NCBI GenBank assembly: GCA_019308145.1
Contig: JAFDIG010000007.1
Span: 1-20,235 of the forward strand
DNA length: 20,235 nt
DNA from: Deltaproteobacteria bacterium
Lineage (GTDB): Bacteria > Desulfobacterota > JAFDIG01
Direction of reading: 5' to 3'
The translations under genes were made by a program, and so were the position numbers. The notes under the pieces were generated by a model. The model saw only the letters and a program-made list of their open reading frames with translations. It did not search any database and was not told the origin of the DNA. Shown in pieces: positions 14,833-20,235 of this stretch; the first letter of the stretch is position 1; each line of letters starts with the position of its first letter.

Positions 14833-15330
14833 ATGATGGAAGAAGAAAAAAAGGGGAAAGAAAAAAATGAAATAAACAAAGGAAAAACAATAGTTATAGG
14901 AAATCCAGATTCAGAATATGCGCAAGCTCTTTTTACTCTTTGGAAGAAAAAATCAAAAGAAATAGAAAGTCAAAATTCTGATAAGGCACTTATTACAATG
15001 GAAGAAGAAGATGTTGTTGAGATGAATCTAAAAGATATGGAAGATATCAATAAGAAAAGCCCTTTCTTTTTTGGACCTCCAGGTGATTTTAGAACTCCTT
15101 TACTTTCCGTTATAGCATTATTGTTAAAAGAATCAGATACCCCTCTTTCAGTTAAAGAAATTACAGAAAAGGCGATATCAATTTGGAATCGCCGTCCCCC
15201 TAAAAGTCTTTATGATGATTATGAATTTGTTTATCGTCTTTTATCTACCGATACCTATTATGGAATAACCGAAGTAAAAGAGGAGACAAGAAGGTTAGAA
15301 GAAAAAGAAATAAAACCAGATGAAGATTAA
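14833..15330 (+). CDS. Small protein with possible winged-helix C-terminus
   Basis: A 165-residue protein from ATG 14833. ATG 14836 is equally possible and gives better spacing to GGCGGAGGA. A TTG at 14776 lies in frame but without a ribosome site. Residues 1-75 are charged and probably mostly disordered, ending in a FFFGPPGDF segment. Residues 85-150 (TPLLSVIALLLKESDTPLSV, KEITEKAISIWNRRP, YEFVYRLLSTD) have the helix-helix-wing pattern of HARE-HTH/RpoE-type winged helices, in which a KEITEKA-like helix precedes the recognition helix. The tail is acidic. No family can be named with confidence. It follows the inverted-repeat segment and precedes a 400-nt AT-rich gap, so it appears to be monocistronic. 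A DNA-binding or RNA-polymerase-associated role is only a suggestion. Confidence 0.6.
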   Translation: MMEEEKKGKEKNEINKGKTIVIGNPDSEYAQALFTLWKKKSKEIESQNSDKALITMEEEDVVEMNLKDMEDINKKSPFFFGPPGDFRTPLLSVIALLLKESDTPLSVKEITEKAISIWNRRPPKSLYDDYEFVYRLLSTDTYYGITEVKEETRRLEEKEIKPDED

Positions 15331-15405
15331 ATAAAACTACATCTTTTATCTTAAAAACCTGTACTTTATATCCCTCTTAATTTAACAAAAGGGGAAAATT
15401 CTTAT

Positions 15406-15435
15406 CTTAAATAATATTATTAAGCATAATTTTTT
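15406..15435 (+). terminator. Weak terminator candidate
   Basis: CTTAA (15406-15410) and TTAAG (15420-15424) pair, with a few further A-T pairs inside, and a run of six T (15430-15435) follows after 5 nt. The stem is AT-only and short. It would end transcription of the winged-helix-like gene. Confidence 0.3.
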
Positions 15436-15456
15436 AGCTTGATACTAACTAAAAAG

Positions 15457-15503
15457 TCTCATACAAAACAATATTAATCTCATAAAAAAATTTTTACTCT
15501 CAT
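15457..15503 (+). repeat. Three TCTCAT direct repeats, 20-21 bp apart
   Basis: TCTCAT occurs at 15457-15462, 15478-15483 and 15498-15503, so spacings are 21 and 20 bp, two helical turns each. They lie upstream of the promoter at 15530-15558, at roughly -105, -85 and -65 from its predicted start. This is the layout expected for activator sites on one DNA face. Confidence 0.4.
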
Positions 15504-15529
15504 TAATTAAAAATTTATGCTATTTTTTC

Positions 15530-15558
15530 TTGCCATAGTTTATTTAAAGTGATAATAA
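15530..15558 (+). promoter_or_regulatory. Sigma70-like promoter of the second TAXI operon
   Basis: TTGCCA (15530-15535), 17-nt spacer, TAATAA (15553-15558). Transcription would start near 15565, leaving a long leader of about 190 nt before ATG 15757. The rest of the 15331-15756 gap is AT-rich and holds no gene that I can support. Confidence 0.6.
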
Positions 15559-15756
15559 AAAACAGTTTTAAAAATTTAATTATTATTTATTTAAATTAAT
15601 ATTTAGGATAAATAAGAACAAATTATATCTAAGTATTTTTTTAATAATCTGTAATTTAATTATTTTCAAAATAAGTTTTATATAAAGAAAGAAATAAAGG
15701 AGGTGAAAAAGAAGTTAAAAATGGTGGTAAAATAAAAATAAATGAAAGGAGGCAAA

Positions 15757-16155
15757 ATGAAAAAGATAATAACGGTTATAGTTTTATTAGTTGCTTTTGC
15801 TTTAATTTTTTCATGTGCTACCACATATAAACCTAAGGGTCCTGTTAGTTGCAACTGTGAGATCAAATGGGAAGTTACAAAACAGGCAGATGTAACAGCT
15901 TTTTCATGTGCAATCGCTAAATGGAAAAAAAGAAATGCAGTTTTATTTAAATTCAAGATAAAAAACATATCTGATAAACCTGAAAGATTTAGGATTCGTA
16001 TTACTACTGCTGAGGGTAAGTCTGTTGGTATGTTAGTTCCAAGAAAGGGAAAACCCCCTATTATTAAACCAGGAGAACAAAAAGCAGGAAAGCTTTTTAT
16101 GGCTCAACCCTTCTTACCTAAAAAAATAACCGTAAAGGTAATGATATTAGACTAA
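15757..16155 (+). CDS. Small lipoprotein of unknown function, TAXI operon
   Basis: ATG 15757 is chosen because AAAGGAGGC lies just before it. The in-frame ATG at 15742 would translate the ribosome site. The 132-residue product has a lipoprotein signal, MKKIITVIVL to IFSC with the lipidated cysteine at residue 20. The mature part has extra cysteines C32, C34 and C51 and then an alternating beta pattern (FKFKIKNISDKPERFRIRITTAEGK) ending in a proline- and lysine-rich strand region, as in a single immunoglobulin-like beta-sandwich. I recognise no family. It is 42 nt upstream of the TAXI binding protein and probably the first gene of that operon. A periplasmic accessory role in ligand capture is a guess from position only. 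Confidence 0.75.
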   Translation: MKKIITVIVLLVAFALIFSCATTYKPKGPVSCNCEIKWEVTKQADVTAFSCAIAKWKKRNAVLFKFKIKNISDKPERFRIRITTAEGKSVGMLVPRKGKPPIIKPGEQKAGKLFMAQPFLPKKITVKVMILD

Positions 16156-16197
16156 ATTAAATAAATTAAGTTAAAATTAAAAAAAAGGAGGAGTTCA

Positions 16198-17166
16198 ATG
16201 CGTAACATAAAGTGGATTTTAACTACCTTCATTATTTTAGCTATACTTATTTACTTTCCAACAAACGGTCAAGCAAAAAAATATAAATACATGACAATCT
16301 TAACTGGTGGGACTGGTGGGGTATATTATCCCCTTGGTGGTGGTATGGCAGAGGTATTAACAAAAGCAAAGATAGCAAATGTTACGGCTGAATCAACCGG
16401 GGCTTCTGTTGAAAACTGTAATTTAGTTGGCCGAAAAAGAGCAGAAATGGGCTTAGCAATGGCTGGTGCTTGTTATGATGCCTATAATGGGCTTGGCAAA
16501 TTCAAAAAAAGAGGAAAACTCCCTATTTTAGCTATGTTCGCTGCATATCCCTCACCAATGCATATTTTAGTTCTTGCAAAATCTTCTATTCATAGAATAA
16601 GCGACTTAAAAGGCAAGAAGGTATCAGTTGGTGCTTTTGGAAGTGGAACTGAAAATATGGCAAAAAATATGCTTTATACTTTAGGGATTACATATAAAGA
16701 TATAAAACCTGCATTTCTTTCATTTTCAGAAACTGCGATGAGCCTTAGGGATGGTGTTGTAGATGCAGGTTTTATGGCGGTTGCCATTCCTGCTTCTGCT
16801 GTGCTTGATCTTGGCTCTACAAGAAAGATCCGTTTTGTTCCCCTTAGCCAAGATGAGATAAATAAGGTCACAAGTAAGTTCAAATATTATTCATCGGTAG
16901 TTATCCCAAAGGGAGCTTATAAAGGTATAGGTGGTCTTACTGAAAATACTCCAGCAGTTGGTGTTCAAAATATTTTGATTTGTCAAAAAGATCTACCAGC
17001 AGATCTTGTTTATAAGATTGTTAAAACACTTTTTGCTAACAAGAAAAAACTTATAGAGGTTCATCAGATAGCAAAACAGATGACCCCTGAAAACGCCATA
17101 AAGGTTCCTATCCCAATGCATCCAGGGGCAATAAAATATTTCAAAGAGATAGGCGCTTTAAAATAA
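16198..17166 (+). CDS. TAXI family TRAP transporter solute-binding protein (second system)
   Basis: A 322-residue periplasmic protein with ribosome site AAGGAGGAG before ATG 16198. The signal peptide (hydrophobic 5-21, cleavage likely after NGQA at 26) is followed by the TAXI motif GGTGGVYYPLGG (37-48). Family features also include STGASVENCNLV (62-73), VSVGAFGSGTENMA near 142-155 and the ending MHPGAIKYFKEIGALK. Its glycine motif is the canonical GGTGGxYYPLGG, unlike the GGVGGGWYTM of the first system, so the two proteins probably bind different ligands. Downstream lie a DUF1850 gene and the fused permease, the common TAXI gene set. Confidence 0.94.
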   Translation: MRNIKWILTTFIILAILIYFPTNGQAKKYKYMTILTGGTGGVYYPLGGGMAEVLTKAKIANVTAESTGASVENCNLVGRKRAEMGLAMAGACYDAYNGLGKFKKRGKLPILAMFAAYPSPMHILVLAKSSIHRISDLKGKKVSVGAFGSGTENMAKNMLYTLGITYKDIKPAFLSFSETAMSLRDGVVDAGFMAVAIPASAVLDLGSTRKIRFVPLSQDEINKVTSKFKYYSSVVIPKGAYKGIGGLTENTPAVGVQNILICQKDLPADLVYKIVKTLFANKKKLIEVHQIAKQMTPENAIKVPIPMHPGAIKYFKEIGALK

Positions 17167-17194
17167 GAAACACATTAAAGAGGGGGTAGATTAA

Positions 17195-17668
17195 TTGATC
17201 ATGAAAAAAATTTTTATCCCCCTCTTATTTGTTTTTTCATTTTTGTGGGGATGTAATAAATGTTATTATCTTACGTTAACTGATGTCACTAACAGGGAAA
17301 GTCCGAAATTATTGCTAAAGATACCAGTTAAAATAGGTGAAAAATTTAAAATTTGTTATACACACTCATGGGATTTAACCCCTGTTGATGATATTTTTGT
17401 GATCGGGAAAAATGGTACCATAATCATTGATGAGGAAATCTTTAACTGGTTTGGAGCAGGTCTTGAACACAATCCTCCAAGGGGTAAACTATTTATTGGT
17501 AAAGATAAAAGGATACATGTTAAAAATATAAACAGAAATGTAAAATCTTTTAGATTAAGGGTAGGAATAGTAGCTAACCATAGGTTAGTAATAAAAGATA
17601 AAACAATTCCTTTAAACAGTCTAACTAAGCCAATGAATTCAATAGAGTTTAAGATAGTTAAATATTAG
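17195..17668 (+). CDS. DUF1850 domain protein of the TAXI operon
   Basis: A 157-residue protein. TTG 17195 is 8 nt from GAGGGGG, while ATG 17201 is 14 nt away, so either may start translation. The N-terminus is a signal with a lipobox-like LWGC (C20 counted from the TTG). The rest matches DUF1850: FKICYTHSWDLTPVDDIFVI (51-70), with the conserved threonine-histidine-serine stretch (56-58), then GAGLE (87-91). DUF1850 genes are a known companion of TAXI TRAP genes, but their role is undefined. Here it lies between binding protein (28-nt gap) and permease (58-nt gap), which supports a function in this transporter at the periplasmic side. The first TAXI system in the window has no such gene. Confidence 0.85.
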   Translation: MIMKKIFIPLLFVFSFLWGCNKCYYLTLTDVTNRESPKLLLKIPVKIGEKFKICYTHSWDLTPVDDIFVIGKNGTIIIDEEIFNWFGAGLEHNPPRGKLFIGKDKRIHVKNINRNVKSFRLRVGIVANHRLVIKDKTIPLNSLTKPMNSIEFKIVKY

Positions 17669-17726
17669 AAAATTTGCTAAAAAAGAGTCATCAATAAATA
17701 AAAATGGTTAAGGAGCTTATATAAAG

Positions 17727-19691
17727 ATGAGTCAAGAAGGAAAAAGTTCAAAAGGATTGGATCTAAAAGCAGTAATTGCCCTTCAGGAAAAAAGGGTATT
17801 TCCAGAATTTGAAAAGAACTATGATTATTATATTGTTGTTTTTCTATCTATTGTTTTGGCTGCTTTTCAGATATGGACAGCAGGATTTGGTGTGCTTTTT
17901 GCTTTAAAGCAGAGAGTAATTCATGTTAGCCTTTTGGGGGCATTGACCTTTTTTTTAAAATCAATAAGCTCAAAAGTAGACTTCAATGAAAAAGGTAAAA
18001 AAAGAGTTTTCTTTTTTGACAGGATATTTGCTATTTTGATACTTGGATGTATGGTTTATCTTTTATGGAATTATAATGATATACAGAATAGAGCAGGCTT
18101 TCCAATAAAAACTGACATTATTTTTGGTTTTATGATGGTAGTCCTTCTTTTAGAAATGACAAGAAGGGCTGTTGGATGGGCGTTGCCTATTATTGCGTTT
18201 TGTTTTTTGCTTTATGCTTATACAGGACCTTACCTTCCAGAAATAATAGGTCATCGTGGTTATGATATAGAAAGAATTGTTTCTCAGATGTATCTTACTA
18301 CTGAAGGAATTTTTGGGGTCCCAGCAGGTGTTTCTGCTACTTTTATTTATATGTTTATCCTCTTTGGTGCTTTCTTAGAAAAAAGTGGTGGAGGAATATT
18401 CTTCATAAAACTAGCTTATGCATTAACTGGCCGCATGGTTGGAGGGCCTGCTAAAGCCTCTGTATTCGCAAGTGGATTTATGGGTTCTATCTCTGGAAGT
18501 GCTGTTGCTAACACAGTAACAACAGGGGCTTTTACTATACCATTAATGAAGAGTGTTGGATTTGAGCCACACTTTGCTGGTGCAGTTGAGGCATCCGCCT
18601 CTTCTGGCGGACAGCTTATGCCACCAGTTATGGGTGCTGCTGCTTTTATTATGGCAGTTTTTACAAATATTCCTTATAAATTTATTATCATTGGCGCTGC
18701 TACGCCTGCAATCTTATACTATTTTGCTATTTTTATCTCTGTTCATTTCAGGGCTAAAAGTATGGGTTTAAAAGCTGCAAAAAGTTCTGACTTACCAAAT
18801 CTAACTGAAGTATTAAAAGAAGGCTGGCACCATATCTTTTCTCTTATTGTGTTGGTTGTTCTTCTTCTTATGGATATAACACCTCTAAGAGCTGCTTACT
18901 GGGGAACAATCACCATTGTTTTAGCATGTGGGATAAGAAAATCTACAAGAATGAGCTTAAAATCGATATATGAAGCTTTGTTATTAGCAGGAAGAAATAC
19001 AATAACAGTTTGTGCTGCATGTGCATGTGCTGGTATTGTTGTTGGTGTAGTTACTCTAACAGGTATTGGACTAAAATTTGCTACATTAATAGAAATACTT
19101 TCAGGTGGAAACCTTATTTTAGCGTTAATGTTTACCATGGTCGCTTCCTTGATTTTGGGTATGGGACTTCCTACCTCTGCATGTTATATTGTTTTAGCGG
19201 TCCTTGCTGCACCTGTAATGACACATCTTGGTTTCCCTCTTCTTGCTTCTCATCTTTTTATCTTTTATTTTGGTATTATCTCTGCTATAACACCGCCAGT
19301 TGCATTGGCAGCTTATGCTGGTGCAGGAATCGCAGGGGCTAACCCCTTTAAAACTGCTACCACTGCTTTATCTTTGGATCTTTCTGCCTTTATTATCCCT
19401 TATTGGTTTATTTTTAATTCTGGCCTTCTACTTAAAGGAAGCCTATCAAGCATTATCTTCTCTATATTTATCGCAACCATAGGGATCATATCCCTTTCTT
19501 CAATGACTCAAGGCTACTTTTTAAAACATTTAAACTCTGCTGAAAGAATGATAGGAGGATTCATAACTTTTTGTTTACTCATGCTTAACTTGAAATGGCG
19601 ACTGGCTGGAATTCTTTTATTTACCATGGTAATTATCTATCAGAAAATTTTAGTAAAAAAAGAGTTAGCAAGAAAAAATGCTGTGGTATAA
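17727..19691 (+). CDS. TAXI-type TRAP transporter fused permease (second system)
   Basis: A 654-residue inner-membrane protein, ribosome site AAGGAG before ATG 17727. A charged cytoplasmic N-terminus (1-33) precedes the DctQ-like helices. The DctM part shows GSISGSAVANTVTTGAFTIP (253-272), SSGGQLMPPVMGAAAFIM (292-309), CAACACAGIVVG (429-440), LGMGLPTSACY (477-487) and the canonical ITPPVALAAYAGAGIAG (521-537). It imports the substrate of the binding protein encoded at 16198 using an ion gradient. Compared with the first permease (628 residues) the N-terminus is longer and the TPP motif is standard. Confidence 0.94.
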   Translation: MSQEGKSSKGLDLKAVIALQEKRVFPEFEKNYDYYIVVFLSIVLAAFQIWTAGFGVLFALKQRVIHVSLLGALTFFLKSISSKVDFNEKGKKRVFFFDRIFAILILGCMVYLLWNYNDIQNRAGFPIKTDIIFGFMMVVLLLEMTRRAVGWALPIIAFCFLLYAYTGPYLPEIIGHRGYDIERIVSQMYLTTEGIFGVPAGVSATFIYMFILFGAFLEKSGGGIFFIKLAYALTGRMVGGPAKASVFASGFMGSISGSAVANTVTTGAFTIPLMKSVGFEPHFAGAVEASASSGGQLMPPVMGAAAFIMAVFTNIPYKFIIIGAATPAILYYFAIFISVHFRAKSMGLKAAKSSDLPNLTEVLKEGWHHIFSLIVLVVLLLMDITPLRAAYWGTITIVLACGIRKSTRMSLKSIYEALLLAGRNTITVCAACACAGIVVGVVTLTGIGLKFATLIEILSGGNLILALMFTMVASLILGMGLPTSACYIVLAVLAAPVMTHLGFPLLASHLFIFYFGIISAITPPVALAAYAGAGIAGANPFKTATTALSLDLSAFIIPYWFIFNSGLLLKGSLSSIIFSIFIATIGIISLSSMTQGYFLKHLNSAERMIGGFITFCLLMLNLKWRLAGILLFTMVIIYQKILVKKELARKNAVV

Positions 19692-19756
19692 AATTATTTA
19701 CTAAAATTTACCAAATATTATCAATAAAATTATATTTCCAGATAATGGTAAAAAAG

Positions 19757-19774
19757 GGCAATTTATGAATTGCC
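19757..19774 (+). terminator. Hairpin after the second TAXI operon
   Basis: GGCAATT (19757-19763) and AATTGCC (19768-19774) form a perfect 7-bp stem with a 4-nt loop. The following sequence is pyrimidine-rich rather than a clean T run, and a second small TCTCT/AGAGA hairpin comes next (19779-19791). A terminator role is likely from position, 65 nt after the permease stop. Confidence 0.45.
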
Positions 19775-19887
19775 TCTATCTCTTAGAGAGAAAATATACT
19801 GTTATTGCTTTTCTTATCTTTTGGTTATAGATAATATTTAAAAATTTTTCTAAACATATTTTTTTGTTGATTTCTTTTTGCTTTTAT

Positions 19888-19913
19888 GTTAACCAATTTT
19901 AAAAAAGGTTAAC
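19888..19913. promoter_or_regulatory. GTTAACC inverted repeat upstream of the symporter gene
   Basis: GTTAACC (19888-19894) and GGTTAAC (19907-19913) form a perfect inverted repeat with a 12-bp spacer, 19 bp before ATG 19933. It is an operator candidate. No convincing promoter hexamers were found around it. Confidence 0.4.
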
Positions 19914-19932
19914 AATTTATAAAGAGGTTAAG

Positions 19933-20235
19933 ATGACCAAATTAATCATCGGGGTTTATCTTTTCTTAATGTTGGTTATTGGTATCAAAAGCTTAAAGAG
20001 GATCAAAAGCATCGAAGCATTCTTCGTAGCTTTAAGAAAAGGCTCCACACCTTTTGTCACAGGTTCTCTTGTTGCAACTATAATTGGGGGTTCATCAACA
20101 ATTGGAATGGCAGGACTGGGGTTTAAAAATGGTATATCAGGTGCATGGTGGTTGCTGGTAGGTAGCATTGGATTGATCATTCTTGCTTTTAGTATTGCTA
20201 AAAAGGTGCAAAAAGAAAAGGTTTATACACTTCCA
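19933..20235 (+). CDS. Sodium:solute symporter family protein (N-terminal part)
   Basis: 101 codons from ATG 19933 to the window edge, with GAGG 5 nt upstream. The N-terminus is a first membrane helix (LIIGVYLFLMLVIGI), then a short charged loop (SLKRIKSIEAFFVA) and helix 2 with TGSLVATIIGGSSTIGMAGLGFKNGISGAWW. That G-S-S-T-x-G pattern and the following glycine-rich segment are typical of the SSS family (PutP/PanF-like), which imports solutes with sodium. The substrate cannot be told from this fragment. It is separated from the TAXI operon by 241 nt with a hairpin and an operator candidate, so it is probably its own transcription unit. Confidence 0.8.
   Translation, partial: MTKLIIGVYLFLMLVIGIKSLKRIKSIEAFFVALRKGSTPFVTGSLVATIIGGSSTIGMAGLGFKNGISGAWWLLVGSIGLIILAFSIAKKVQKEKVYTLP

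Noticed and set aside
15565..15756. Riboswitch in the long leader of the second TAXI operon
   Set aside because: The leader is almost all A and T, without GC-containing conserved stems or a terminator/anti-terminator pair that I can recognise.
19010..19342. Cysteine- and tyrosine-rich plus-strand frame inside the second permease
   Set aside because: Out-of-frame reading of a membrane protein gene whose own frame has all TRAP motifs.

Overview
The window is AT-rich (by eye about one third G+C) with strong Shine-Dalgarno sequences (AAGGAGG type) and sigma70-like promoters. It carries two TAXI-type TRAP transporters, a LivJHMGF-type ABC importer, a LarB gene and an MJ0042-type zinc-ribbon protein. 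Together with lipoproteins and export signals this fits an anaerobic Gram-negative bacterium, possibly Desulfobacterota-like. That placement is inference: no rRNA or other marker gene is present. I saw no tRNA, rRNA, CRISPR array or transposase gene.

Left block, minus strand (1-3959): one operon read right to left. It holds a TAXI solute-binding protein, an intercistronic hairpin, a fused TRAP permease, a short zinc-ribbon protein (ATGA overlap) and larB, cut by the window edge. A divergent regulatory region (3960-4153) separates it from a single GT-A-fold glycosyltransferase gene (4154-5377, plus).

Central block, plus strand (5486-14153): one tightly packed operon behind a near-consensus promoter. 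It encodes an IclR regulator, a cyclic amidohydrolase (allantoinase/hydantoinase type), a Tat-targeted periplasmic binding protein, two Liv permeases, two Liv ATPases, an M20 N-carbamoyl/allantoate-type amidohydrolase and an AroM-family protein. The parts read as import of a ureide or cyclic amide, ring opening, removal of the carbamoyl/ureido group, and possibly racemisation by the AroM protein.

Junction (14154-14832): a 5'-truncated remnant of another livM gene on the minus strand. Next to it is a 149-bp segment bounded by perfect 13-bp inverted repeats that each carry an outward-facing TTGACA. A small gene with a possible winged-helix C-terminus follows (14833-15330).

Right block, plus strand (15331-20235): a long AT-rich leader with a good promoter and three phased TCTCAT repeats. 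Then come a small lipoprotein, a second TAXI binding protein, a DUF1850 protein and a second fused TAXI permease, which form a complete second TRAP module. After a gap with a weak hairpin and a GTTAACC inverted repeat, a sodium:solute symporter gene begins and runs off the window.
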